A stretch of DNA of 64,000 bases, taken from Vicia villosa (taxonomy: Eukaryota > Streptophyta > Magnoliopsida > Fabales > Fabaceae). The notes beneath the pieces were generated by a model. That model was not told where the DNA came from and made no database searches. It was given only the letters and a program-made list of their open reading frames with translations. The DNA lies in the NCBI RefSeq assembly GCF_029867415.1, contig NC_081183.1, forward strand, positions 66,848,336 through 66,912,335, in the 5' to 3' direction. This document shows, in pieces, positions 24,101 through 36,200 of the stretch. How positions within the stretch are numbered: the stretch's first letter is position 1; every line of letters begins with the position of its first letter. Made by a program: the position numbers and the translations under genes.

Positions 24101-24759
24101 GAGGTATGATAGGATCTCTTCTATATCTTACTGCTTCTAGACCTGATATTTTATTCAGTGTATGCCTGTGTGCTAGATTCCAATCAGATCCTAGAGAATC
24201 TCACTTAACTGTTGTTAAGAGAATTCTGAGGTATCTGAAAGGTACTACTAATGTTGGTTTAATCTACAGAAGATCTGAAGAATACAACTTAGTAAGATAT
24301 TGTGATGCTGATTACGCTGGAGATAGAGTTGAAAGGAAAAGTACTTCTGGAAGCTGTCAGTTTGTGGGAAGTCATCTGATCTCCTGGTATAGCAAGAAGC
24401 AAGCCACAATTGCCCTCTCTATAACAGAAGCAGAATATGTTGTGGCTGCTTGATGTAGTACACAAATGCTCTGGATGAAGAGTCAGCTAGAAGACAATCA
24501 GATATATGAGAGTAACATTCCTATATTCTGTGATAATACTTCTGCTATCTATTTATCTAAGAATCCTATTCTACATTCTAAAGCTAAACGTATTGAGATT
24601 AAACATCACTTAATTAGGGACTATGTTCAGAAGGGTGTTCTTTCTTTAAACTTTGTTGATACAGACCATCAATGGGATGATATCTTTACAAAACCCCTTG
24701 CTGAAGATAGGTTTAAGTTCATCCTGAAGAACATCAGTGTGGATTTATGCCCAGAATGA
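21129..24759 (+). pseudogene. pol: Sirevirus pol (protease, integrase, RT, RNase H), decayed
   Basis: Order as in Ty1/copia. Spacer with KRMWVPK; protease motif WYLDSGYSRHMTG near 21735; GAG-pre-integrase RLGHASLRKI with CEACQKGKF; integrase core with HIDLFGP, SDHGGEFEN and VVEQKNRTLQ; the LGYSERSKGYRVYN segment; RT from DANWIIAMQEELNQF through DVKSAFLNG, LKKSLYGLKQAPRAWYE and YVDDIIF; RNase H with RYCDADYAGD, KSTSGSC, TEAEYVVAA and DNTSAI. Breaks: a frame change near 21720, TGA after WVWH (22120), TGA near 22732, TAG before MDVKSAFLNG (23573), a small deletion and frameshift near 23655, a frameshift near 23850, TAA near 24014 and TGA near 24451. Catalytic residues survive; the frame does not. 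Confidence 0.9.
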
Positions 24760-25170
24760 AGTTATGAGAAGATCTGAATGTGGATTAGATTTGAAATGCT
24801 TATTTATTTTCTTATCAGATGTTCTGGATTTGTATGTTCATTTAGATACTCTGATTCTGTTATTCCTAACGTTTCATATATCTAAGAATGATACAGAACT
24901 TCTGTTAAAGCAAAACAACTGTCACCAGCTATTCTAGATGATGACCACGTGTTCATTCTGAAGGGACAAGCATACGTGCAGTTGATGAGACGCCGCCCTA
25001 GGTAACTGTGCAAATCATTTAATATTTCACATTATCTCTCCTAACGTCATTCAGCATTTATTGTGATTGATTCCAATTCTGTAATCTCTCTCATTCAGAA
25101 TTTCATTGCATATTATTTCAAATCCTTGCCTATATAAACGCATCTCTCACTCATTTCATCTCTTTCCATT
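24760..25170 (+). promoter_or_regulatory. Putative internal promoter upstream of the Sirevirus 3' reading frame
   Basis: About 400 bp of non-coding DNA after pol. It contains a G-box-like CCACGTGT (24945-24952) and CTATATAAAC with a TATA box at 25131-25137. After removing the nested Ogre (25171-45243) and one CCATT copy, the TATA box lies about 134 bp before the ATG at 45343, a normal distance for a plant gene with a leader of about 100 bases. It is separate from the LTR promoters. Promoter activity is an inference from spacing and motifs. Confidence 0.4.
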
Positions 25171-27124
25171 TGTAATACGGTGAACTATTTTAAATATTTA
25201 AGCATACAAATTTTGCGGTAACCATGAGTCGCCACCGACTTTTATTTTATCCAATTTATAGAAAGGCTAAAAGAACAGAAAAAGACCTTTTAAAAAGATT
25301 TTGAGTTCGGGGGGTAAATTATACAAAGAGAAGGTTTAAAGCACCCTTTGTATCCATGGTTATCCATGGGCTCTTAATTGCTTAGCTCACTTTTGTTTTC
25401 AAAATGTTTGTAATGTGTGAATAAGAAATTTGAATAAGAACTTTAGCTTGTAAATAAGCGTAGTCTTTTTGAATTTAATTTTGAAAAGAAGTGGGAACAA
25501 GATTTTGAATTTGAATTGAGCAAGCAATTAAAAGTTACCTACCCTAAGTTTGAAAAATCGTTCTTTTAGCTTTTCAGGGCTATCCATACCATAGGAGGGT
25601 AGGAAGTCCTTTTATTGGATGTAAAGGGGCATCAGAATTATCGTTCTCCATAAGACTGACCCTGCCATAAAGAGGGCGGGTAGTCTAAGGGAAGGATATA
25701 ATAGTCATTAATCTTTTTAGGCATCATGCGAGGATACCTTAACAATGGGGACAAATCATCACTTACCGAGGCAACATCAAAGGACAAACTTGATGATGAA
25801 TGAACTGAGGGAAACATTTGCTTTAGGTATCCTCGGAATCGAGGGACTTGACTATTTTCACAAATTAAGGCAAAAGGCAACACTAATAAGGCAACAAGGC
25901 AACGAGAGGGATTACCCTAAAGGTGTGTGGGTGCAACAATCACGTGATTCAATTCAGATAATTATCTTTTAGTTAGTGACCTAAGTTAATTCAAGGCTTG
26001 CACTCCCTAGGATTACTAACCATGGCAGAAAGATAAAACAGTTTAATAATCCTACGCTATTACAATAAACACCTGCGGGGAAGGGGAAATAAAGGCAGAA
26101 AATAAGAGGGAGAAGTAATTAATTCAAACATATTTAAACACCCTGAGCCTTCAATTGAACCTTTGATCAACCCTGAAAAAGAAGAGAAAATAAAGGTTAG
26201 TGCATTATGGATCTATTGATTATTTAACAAACCCTAATGTAAACAAAGATAGGCAAAACAAATAATTTAATATTTTTAATAACTGTTTAGAAATTAAAGA
26301 AATCGAATACGTGATTAAATATGATATTTACATGGTTTTAAATAATTATTGTATGAATCCTAACTAATTAATCAATTTACAAAAAACATATGAAAAAACA
26401 TATGAAAACCACATACCAATGGTGAAAGTCAAACGCCCCATGTAACCAGCAAACCAGGGAGAGAGAGATGAATCAGGAAGTTTAACTGGCCAATTGTAAA
26501 AGGAGAGAGAGACGGACTTGTAGGATCGGCGAATACCAAGACTCCACGCCTATAGTCAGTTTCCCAAACCACCGTGCATGGCGGTTACCACCGTCTCCTC
26601 CGATTGCTCCCAAACGTCGACCTGCACAAATCAACAATAACCGAAACCAAAACAACCCAGATACATTAAATTGGATGCTGCGAATCCAATGGTATGGTTA
26701 TTTTTTGATAATAATGCTTGTAAGTACGAAAACAAAGAGGCATGATCTTGGTGCCCTAACAATGGCAAAGGTCCATTCCTGTACTATAACTCCCGAACAA
26801 TGAATCAAAGTCACTCTAAACTTCGTCCTGAACATGAATATATGCATGTAACATGCTCATGTAGTATAAATTGAGAGTTGGACGTAAAACATGCTTACCA
26901 CGATGTGTACCTTGAAGAAGACCACTTGCTGTGTTCTGAGCCTCGAGAATGGTTGGGAAAGACTCCTTGGAACCTCAGGAGGGTGAATATACGCTTGGAA
27001 TTTGTTGAAGTTTGCTGGAGAAAGTCTTTTGACCGTGCCCTAGCCTTGAAGATTTTCTCTCTTGGAAGCCCAAGTTTTCCTCCAAGAACCCCTCTTTTTT
27101 CGTCCCCCTTGCAAACTGTATAGG

Positions 27125-27168
<44 letters not shown>

Positions 27169-28341
27169 AATGGATTAGGGCAACAAACTCAGACCAAATC
27201 CCTTTCAATCAATGATTGGAAAGTTGATTGAAATATGTTATGAAAACCTTCTAATTTGGTCTCAATCTTAACCTTCTCTCACCAATCTCACTTAGCACGA
27301 AATTATTTTGGAAATATGGTATAAATGGTGATTGAATGTAATTGGAATAAGATCCTTAATTGAATTTTTGAAGTTTACATGATTTATATAAATTAATATC
27401 ACTTTTAAATGATTAAAAATTCATATAAAATCATATAAAAAATCCAAAAATTCGTGGCAACTAATTTTGGGGCCTTGGATAACTTGAGGATCAAGATTGG
27501 ATCATATAAAGTTGGGCCTCTTTGCAAAGAAATCCATTTTGAAGCCTTTTGTTTCACATTTTTTCTCTCAAAATTGTCTAACTTTGACAAGTCATATCTA
27601 CCTCAATTTTTAAGATATGGAGCAGTTCTAGGACTTTTTGTAAACCTCAAGATATCCTCTACAAGCCACTTTGGAAGATTTTTTCCATTTGGATATTTTA
27701 TCTGGATGATATGGGTTTTGACAAAAAAATGCTTTTGGTTGACTTTCAAAAAGGACCTATAATCTTTTGGACCATAACTCTTTAATGAAGCATTTTTAGA
27801 CTTGACATGTGAGACGAAAAATTATAGAGAATGCAATTTCCTTCAAAATGAGTTTTGGATGGGAAATTTCTGATGTTCCATGTGGAAGTTATGGCTGGTC
27901 AAAGTCCAGTTGACTTTCTCCTAGTAAAACCCTAATTTAGAAACTATAGGTTTTGTTGATTTCTGAGCTTCCCTTGATGAATCATGATCAATCCTTGATC
28001 AAATGATGAATCATATTTCAAAATAAGGATGTTGACAAAAAATTAGGAGTTTTGACTGTACTTTGACCACAGTTGACTTTTGGGTCAAACTAGTCGACTG
28101 TTGACTTTCTGAGCAATTGACTGTGCAATCCTTGGAATTGAAGCTTGCATTTTGCCATAGAGATAGTTTGAAGCATCATAGGCCATATGAAATCCATTGG
28201 AGACTTTGATTCATTGATTTTCTTTAGAGAATTCAAAACCCTAGTTCATTGAGCCATTGTTTATGAGGATGTGTCTTTGAGCCTGAACCTTAGTATGAGT
28301 TTGAAAGGTGAAATGAGATGGGCAAATTTTGGGGTATAACA
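25171..28341 (-). repeat. 3' LTR of nested Ogre
   Basis: 3171 bp. Plus-strand ends are TGTAATACGGTG and GGGGTATAACA. It lacks a roughly 0.5 kb segment found in the other LTR (about 42850-43335) and has a (TA)n expansion at 27128. Open frames shared with the other copy, such as 27454-27762, are conserved only because the LTRs are young. Confidence 0.9.
27128..27167. repeat. (TA)n microsatellite at the LTR TATA box
   Basis: About 20 TA repeats. The partner LTR has only CTATATATATGG at this place (44060-44069), between the same flanks TAGGTTCTA and TGGAATGGATTAGG. The position and minus-strand reading TATATATAGAACC suggest that it is the expanded TATA box of the LTR. Confidence 0.85.
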
Positions 28342-28353
28342 GCTGCCCTTGTT
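28342..28353 (-). other. Polypurine tract of nested Ogre
   Basis: The minus strand reads AACAAGGGCAGC directly before the LTR start TGTTATACCCC. It is short and includes pyrimidines. The same GGGGCAGC|TGTCATACCCC arrangement is found at the right Ogre (57671). Confidence 0.65.
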
Positions 28354-28599
28354 CAATCTTCTTAAACCTGAGGATGTAGAGTGGTTTGCGTGCCAGTCGG
28401 AATCTGAAGGTGGAAGAGGGTTGAACACTTGAATACCAAGAAATTTGCCCTTTGGAGATGGGCTTAAAGATGGGCTTAAAGATGCCATTTGGAAGTTGAC
28501 TGAAAGTTATCAAGGATGGGCTTAAAGATGCCACCAGGTTATTGAGATTTGATTGAGATGGGCTTAAAATGCCATCCAGCTTGATAGACTTGAGAATCA

Positions 28600-29110
28600 G
28601 AATACATCGTACGTTAGACTATATCTGAAGGATATACTTAGGATGAGTCGTACGTTAGACTGAATCCACCGTATTGATAAGTGTCAAAGTAAGTCGTACG
28701 TCAGGCTATACTTTTAGGACGAGTCGTACGCTAGACTGGGCCCAGTTTGCATTGTTAGATGTTTGGAAAAGTCGTACATTAGGCTGAAGGATGGGTCGTA
28801 CGTTAGACCAGATCCAATTTGCATTTGATAAATGTCTGGAAAGCCGTACGTTAGGCTGAAGGATGGGTCGTGCGTTAGACCGGATCCAACTTGCATTGTT
28901 AAATGTCTGGAAAACCGTACGTTAGGCTGAAGGATGGGTTGTATGTTAGATTGGATCCAACTTGCATTGTTAAATGTTTGGAAAGCCATGCGTTAGGCTG
29001 AAAGATGGGTCGTACGTTAGACCAGGTCCCCTGTGTTGACAGTTGTCAGAATGAGTCGTACGCTAGACTGAATCCTTTGTTTTGAGCCATACGTTAGGCC
29101 GCATCTGAGC
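28600..29110 (-). repeat. Tandem array in Ogre 3' UTR, about 71 bp units
   Basis: The motif TCGTACGTTAGACTG/GGCTG recurs about 14 times. The longer unit, GTCTGGAAAGCCGTACGTTAGGCTGAAGGATGGGTCGTACGTTAGACCGGATCCAACTTGCATTGTTAAAT in general outline, is repeated about five times between 28740 and 29040. The copies are degenerate. Confidence 0.85.
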
Positions 29111-29136
29111 TTGATGTATTGAGAAGTATTTGTTGG

Positions 29137-29285
29137 AGATTGATCGTGTCAGCACCGTTAGTAGTAACTGAATTAGATCTTAGAAAGATGATCGTGTCTA
29201 CACCGTTCGTGATGATAGAATCAGATCTTTGAATGTTGATCGTGTCAGCACCGTTCGTAGTAACTAAATTAGATCTTTGGAAATT
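29137..29285 (-). repeat. Short tandem array, three 48 bp units
   Basis: GATCGTGTCAGCACCGTT begins at about 29142, 29189 and 29238, each followed by CGTAGTAACTGAATTAGATCTT or a variant. It lies next to the previous array but is unrelated in sequence. Confidence 0.85.
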
Positions 29286-31095
29286 GGAGATATTGTTTAT
29301 CTGCTTGTACTAGTATCCTGAAAAAGGTAAAGTTAGTCTTTATGTAATGTCATGATGCATGTATTATGAGACGAGTCTCTCAAAATAAATGAGAAACTTG
29401 CGTGTTATGTATGAATTCATTATGAGGTAATGTATGCAATGTATGAATATGTTTATGACATACGATGTGTGAATATGATTTATGTTGTCTTGATTGAGAA
29501 AATAAATCTCTATGTCCTTGTGATTTTGTTGTCTGATCTTGTCTTGAAGATGCTCAGCTGGAGATTTATGATTTCTGCTTGGGGAAGAAGTAATTTGAAA
29601 GATCGATCTTTGATGCAATCTGACTGGGGATAAGAGAGATGAATAGACCCTGTTGGAGGAGGGATTAAAGATAGCTACTTGAAGATTACTTTGTGGGGAT
29701 ATGATCCTATGAAACCAGATTTGTGGGAAGACATGGATGTCTTGAACATTGCCCCCAGTAATATAGTAACTGCCATTCCTGGATTTGTATTAATTGGGAC
29801 ACACCAATGAGTGTTGGTTGGAGTGTCAAACAGGCTTTGCACAGCTTTGCCCCTGCTAGTAGGGACCTTGGAGAGATTTGCCTTGTGAGGACCTTTGGAC
29901 ATATACTATGGGTGATGCCCCTAGTACTCATATACTTAGGGTGATACCTCTGACTGATCGGGAAGTAGCTTCAGACCCACTTGGGTGCATGCCCCTGATT
30001 GTTTGGCATTCTCGAGAGATTCTCGGAATCTTGACTTGGTTGCCCCCAGATCGATTGGCATTTTTGAGAGATTCTCAGAATCTTGACCTGATTGCCCCGT
30101 ATTGACTGGATAGACTGTGTCATGCCCCTTGTATACGTTGACTTTTAATTGATTCAGGTGTAAGAGTTATTGTTACTGAAGTGGTTTCGTCTGTCGGGAT
30201 GACTTTTAGTCATTAGTCGTATCCTGTGCAAATTCTTCTTGATGTTAACATTTGAAATTATGTAGCAAAATATGTTTAATAATGAATTCATGAGATGCAA
30301 TGCATATGTCTGTCTTGTTTTTTTTTTTTTGGAAAACATTAAAACGGGAGATGTAAAAGCGTGATGTTTATAAAAACGTGATGTTTGTAAAAATGAAATA
30401 TCAACTCAGCATTTGCAGTAAACCCTAAGGAGTCAGGATACCCTTTTGGTGACAGTATGCTTTCGAACTAATCATGCTTCAGTTAGGACTTTCAAGGGTT
30501 GTAACGTGGCTTGGTTCACGGTTTAAGAAACAAAGGATAACGGCTCAAAAATTTATTTATTCTCACCCCAATCTTCGTGATGTTCTTCGACCCTATGCTC
30601 AGTTAACTTTTGCGTTTAAGTCCTAGCAGAGCTTAAAGTCGTAATACTGACGTTTGATGATGGTTGAAGCACCGGCAATTTTATTTGGACAGGCAGTCCT
30701 TTTTTGTAATTCTTTTTCTTTTTTCGAGGATTTGTAGTGACCTTTTTTTTGACTTTGTTGTCCCTAACTTTTGCCTGAACTGTTTATTTTGAGATTACAG
30801 TCAACGGGATGTTTCGATTTTTGGTAAGTCTCCTTCATAGGTTTTGACTTAACACCTTTTTCTTTTTGGTAGATATTGACTGCATGACTTACTGGTTGTG
30901 GGAACCCATCATTATTTGTATAAACAAAAGCTAGTATAATTGAGTTAACTGAGTAACTAACCTGCCCCAGGTTGTGATCAAGGGTTTTAATCTGTACGAG
31001 AAAGAAACTTTGACTCCTTAGGCTCAAAAGGGTTGACAAGGGCTTAACATCCTTATATCTCCACTGTTTAGGAAATTAAAACAATGCTTGTACAT
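29286..31095 (-). other. Ogre 3' untranslated module (no gene)
   Basis: No coding domain seen. From about 29700 it matches 1-1240 of the window in reverse-oriented Ogre context. It has repeated TGCCCC-containing segments (29990-30125) and the CCCTAACTTTTGCCTGAACTG motif (30762-30782) that follows pol in the right-hand Ogre. It ends at the TACAT target site of the Tekay element. Confidence 0.6.
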
Positions 31096-32936
31096 TGTAA
31101 CACCCTTCTAACCCCCGCGGAAATATAATATATTCAGAGTAATAACACATCAAGGATGCTACAATTATTAAATAAATAAAAACATCAAGTCGGTTGTCAT
31201 GCTTAATTAAGATTAAACCAAACTTCAAACATGTGTTCATCACAGCGGAAACTTATTTTAAACAATGTAAGGAACATATCCAAACAGTTCAACAATACAT
31301 AATCCTTAATCAAAATAGCAACAAAGTATCTCAAGTAACGCTAAGACTAATCGATCCCAGTGTTACAATCAGAGCATGACTCGACACGAACTACGGGCTA
31401 GCCTACAAGCTATCTTCACCCAATCAAGACGCCGCTACGTCCTTAATCTGAAATCATCAAAGTAAGGGTGAGTTTCATTCGAATTAATAACCATTATACA
31501 ATCATAAGCAATAAAATATCATAGCAATTATCATCCACTCAAACATACATGTAATTGGAATTTATCACAACAAGCAAGCATCAATACACAAGCATCATCT
31601 AACACACCACACAATCATTCAGTTATAAAAGGATATAATGCAATGAATGGACTGACACTAATGCATGTGGTACCATACATGGGATACACCCATCCAACTG
31701 ATCTTTTTCATCACCGAGATACAGTTTAACCAGCACAAATTCCACACAATGGGAATTATGCCCACCATTTTGTTCCATTTCATCACCGGGATCCATCACC
31801 AAAATTGTATGCCAATGAATGCAACATATAACATGCTTACAACATCACCAATCCGATGTAACACATCGTCTCATTATCATCACCAAATCATCACCAATAA
31901 GCATGTATATATTCTTAGCATTCATACAAACATATCACACGCATACACGAAAGTCATCACCCAATAAATAATATAATCACAGATAAACAACTTGTACTTT
32001 ACGTCCATACCACCGATTCATCGTATAGGCCATTAACTCAGCTTCGCAATGCTCAAAACGGCGCATAAATCGGATACTCGGATCAAAAGTTATGGGATTT
32101 TAAAGATAAAACATTTTTAGAAAAAAATGCTGCAGAACCCGGGTTGTCCCTACATGGGAACCGGTTCCTGGCAGCTTCCCAAAACACGCCTCTGATTTTT
32201 ACTATGGGGAACCGGGTTGTCCCTACATGGGGACCGGTTCCCAGCTACCCAGAATCCACACGCTCTGTTTTTTATAAGGGGGAACCGGTTCGTCCCACGT
32301 GGGAACCGGTTCCTACGTACCTGCACAGCAAAAATCACCATTTTGATCGTAATAACCCCATCCCATTTTTCCCAATTCATATACAAACGGACATAGCACA
32401 CAATATCATCAATTTCCACATCATTACACATTGCAGACAAGTTTTATACATGTATCAACATCATATATCACAAGTATTAACAAAAATCATGTAATTCATA
32501 CGATTCCATCAAAACCTAATCAAAATTCCCAAACCCGACACGTACGAATGAACTAAACGATAATCCTAATCAATCCTACTACCTACAATCGCATAAGGAT
32601 CACTAACCCGAAGAATCCCCCCTTACCTCAGAGTCGAATCTTCGAAGTTCTCCTTCCCTTTAGGCTCTTCTCACTTTCACGTGTTCTTCAGTTCCAAAAT
32701 CTGCTTCTTCTGCTTCTGCTTCTCTTTCCCCAATTTTCCTTTATTTTATGAAAAATAAAATAAAATATTCTTAATGGGCTTGCTTAGTTAATTCCCCCCC
32801 CCCTTCTACTAACTATCACACTCAGCCCAACACCATATTTTATCATTTTTCCAAATAATTCCCACAAATTATTAATTCTAATAATTTAATTAATAAAATA
32901 ATTAAATTAATACACCAGAATTAACGGGGTGTTACA
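31096..32936 (-). repeat. 3' LTR of Tekay element
   Basis: 1841 bp, paired with 37481-39324. It contains three GGAACCGG(G/T)T...ACATGGGAACCGGTTC segments (32135-32310), imperfect palindromes around ACCGGTT that are also present in the partner LTR. Confidence 0.93.
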
Positions 32937-32949
32937 ACTCTCCCCCACT
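32937..32949 (-). other. Polypurine tract of Tekay element
   Basis: The minus strand reads AGTGGGGGAGAGT immediately before the 3' LTR start TGTAACACCCC. It is the usual plus-strand primer signal. Confidence 0.85.
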
Positions 32950-32978
32950 AAAAGAGTTTTCGTCCTCGAAAACATACC

Positions 32979-33281
32979 TCAAACAAAGAGTTCAGGATAA
33001 GAGTCTTTCATCTGACTCTCCAGCTCCCACGTAACATTTCCACCTGCAGCTCATCCCCAAGCTACTCGGACTAAAACTATTTCTTTACCACGTAGTTGCT
33101 TTATCTTCCGATCTTCAATCCTCATAGGCAACGCCTCAACTGTCATATTATCTCTCACTTGCACATCATCTTCCTGGATTACATGAGACGGATCCGCTAT
33201 ATATTTCCTCAATTGAGATACATGGAATACGTCATGTAGGTTTGCAAGTGTTGTTGGTAAAGCAATACGATAAGCAACCTC
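32979..33281 (-). pseudogene. C-terminal chromodomain part of Tekay polyprotein, after a premature stop
   Basis: The minus strand continues in the same frame directly after the TGA at 33282-33284: EVAYRIALP, HDVFHVSQLRKY, then a chromodomain-like end with LPMRIEDRKIKQLRGKEI, VRVAW and TWELESQM, ending in TGA at 32979. A second in-frame TGA follows VRVAWG. The chromodomain of chromoviruses helps direct integration to heterochromatin. Both stops could come from a single base change each in an Arg or Gly codon. An intact product would be about 1460 residues. Confidence 0.85.
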
Positions 33282-36200
33282 TCATACTCTTTCCGTAATC
33301 TGAAATGGACCAATGAAACACGGCATCAACTTCCTTGACTTTAGTGCTCGACCAACACCCGTCGTAGGAGTTACTCTCAGAAACACATGATCTCCCTCTT
33401 GAAATTCAAGTGTTCTCCGCCTCTTATCATGATAGCTCTTTTGACGACTTTGAGAAGCCTTCATCTTCTCCTGAATCATCTTAATCTTTTCCGTCGTCTC
33501 TTGAACAATTTCTGGTCCAACCACTGCACTTTCACCAGATTCATACCAACATAATGGTGTCCTACACCTCCTACCATACAAAGCTTCAAATGGAGCCATA
33601 CCAATACTCGAATGGTAGCTATTATTGTAAGTGAACTCAATCAACGACAAATAACTATCCCATGCACCACCTTTTTCCAATACACAAGCACGCAATAGAT
33701 CTTCCAATGATTGAATCGTCCTTTCAGTTTGACCATCAGTCTGCGGATGGTAAGCAGAACTTAACCTCAAATTAGTACCCAAGGCCTTCTGTAACCCTTC
33801 CCAAAATCTGGATGTAAATCTTGGATCTCTATCTGATACGATACTCGAAGGGATACCATGCAAACTTACTATTTTCTCAATGTACAACTGTGCCAACCTT
33901 TCCATAGAATAATCCATTCTCATCGGTATGAAGTGAGCCGATTTCGTCAATCTATCCATAATAACCCAAATGGCTTCATAATTCTTAGCTGTTCTTGGCA
34001 ATCCAGATACAAAGTCCATGGATATGCTATCCCACTTCCATTCAGGAATAAATAAAGGTTGCATAGTCCCATACGGGTTCTGGTGTTCGATCTTTGACTT
34101 CTGACAAGTCAGACAAGAATAAACAAATTCGGCTATTTCCTTTTTCATTCCAGGCCACCAGAATAACTTCTTCAAATCATGGTACATCTTAGTAGCACCA
34201 GGGTGAATACTCAATCCACTACGATGTCCTTCTTCCAAGATACTCTTCTTCAGTTCGGTAACATCAGGAACACAAACACGGTCGCCAAACCTCATTATGA
34301 AATTCTCATCAATTCTGAATTCACCTCCTTTTCCTTGATTAATCAAAGTCAATTTGTCAACTAGTCCCACATCATCTTTCTGCTTTTCTCTGATCTCATC
34401 AAGAATTCCACTAGTCAGCTTTAGCATACCCAACTTGATGCTATTCGAAGTGCCTTCACATACCAAACTTAAATCCCGAAATTGCTCAATCAAATCTAGT
34501 TCTCGGATCATCAACATAAACATATGCAAGGACTTCCTACTCAAAGCGTCAACAACAACATTCGCCTTACCCGGATGGTAATTCAGCTCAAAATCATAAT
34601 CTTTAAGGAACTCTAACCACCTCCTCTGTCTCATATTAAGTTCCTTCTGGTCGAATAGGTACTTCAAACTCTTATGATCACTAAATACCTCGAACCGTGA
34701 ACCATAAAGGTAATGTCTCCATAATTTCAACACAAACACCACTGCCGCCAACTCCAAGTCATGAGTCGGGTAATTCTTCTCATGTACTTTAAGTTGTCTC
34801 GACGCATAAGCAACTACCTGCTGGTTCTGCATTAGTACACCTCCAAGCCCCATCAGTGAAGCATCACAATACACAACAAAAGATTCTGTCGGATTCGGCA
34901 AAATTAAAATAGGGGCACTAGTTAGCCTCTTCTTCAATTCTTGGAATCCTTCTTCGCATTTCGAGTCCCAAACGAACGCTTGACCCTTCCTAGTCAACTT
35001 CGTCAATGGTAGGGCTAACTTTGAAAATCCTTCTATGAACTTCCGATAATAACCTGCAAGACCCAGAAAACTACGAATTTCAGTAACGGACTTCGGAGCT
35101 TCCCATTGAGACACGGCTTCTACCTTTGCTGGATCTACGGCAATACCGTTCTTGGAAATTACATGGCCAAGAAAACTCACTTCACTTAACCAGAAATCAC
35201 ATTTCGACAGTTTGGCATAAAGCTTCTTCTCTTTCAACACTCCCAGCACAATCCTGAGATGCTCTGCATGTTCTTCTTCACTTTTGGAATATATCAGAAT
35301 GTCATCAACGAACACCACAACGAATTTGTCAAGATAAGGATGAAAAATCCTATTCATGTATTCCATGAAAACACCAGGTGCGTTAGTAACCCCAAACGGC
35401 ATCACAGTGTATTCATAATGACCATACCTCGTTCTGAACGCAGTCTTCTGAATATCATCCGCCTTCACGCGAATCTGATGATACCCCAACCTCAATTCAA
35501 TCTTACTGAATATACTAGCTCCGACCAACTGATCCATCAAATCATCAATCCTCGGCAATGAATACCGATTCTTGATAGTAACTTTATTCAGTTGTCTGTA
35601 GTCCACACACAACCTCATAGATCCTTCTTTCTTCTTTACCAATAGCACCGGTGCACCCCACGGTGACACACTCGGACGAATGAACTCCTTCTCTAACAAT
35701 TCTTCTAATTGACTCTTCAATTCGGTCAATTCAGATGTTGACATTCTATAAGGTGCCATCGATATAGGACTGGTTCCATGAACTAACTCAATGGCAAACT
35801 CTACTTCCCTTTCAGGTGGTAGCTCTCTAACATCTTCTGGAAAAACTTCTGGAAATTCTCGTACCACTGGTAATTCATTACTCACCACTCTTCCTTTCAC
35901 TTCCATCAACGCAAAAAGCATAAACACGGCTGCCCTGTCTTGAATTGCTTCACTCACCTGTCTTGCAGTCATCGCTAACTCCTCGACACTAACCTCTTCA
36001 GGAAAGATGACCGTCTTCGTAAAACAATTAATATGAACTCGGTTAAATTGCAACCAGTTCATCCCCAAAATAATGTCAAGTTGTTCGAGTGGAAGGCACA
36101 CTAAGTCCATTCCAAACTTCCTACCAAATATATCAATAGGGCAGTTCAAACATGCAGATGAAGTGGTCACTGAAACCGACGCAGGAGTGTCAATAACCAT

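Noticed and set aside
16208..24759. Endogenous pararetrovirus
   Set aside because: Integrase, LTRs, primer sites and target duplications are present; the RT motifs are gypsy and copia type.
27454..27762. 102-codon open frame conserved at 44356-44664
   Set aside because: Conserved only because both lie in the two young LTRs of one Ogre, on the strand opposite to the element; no domain.
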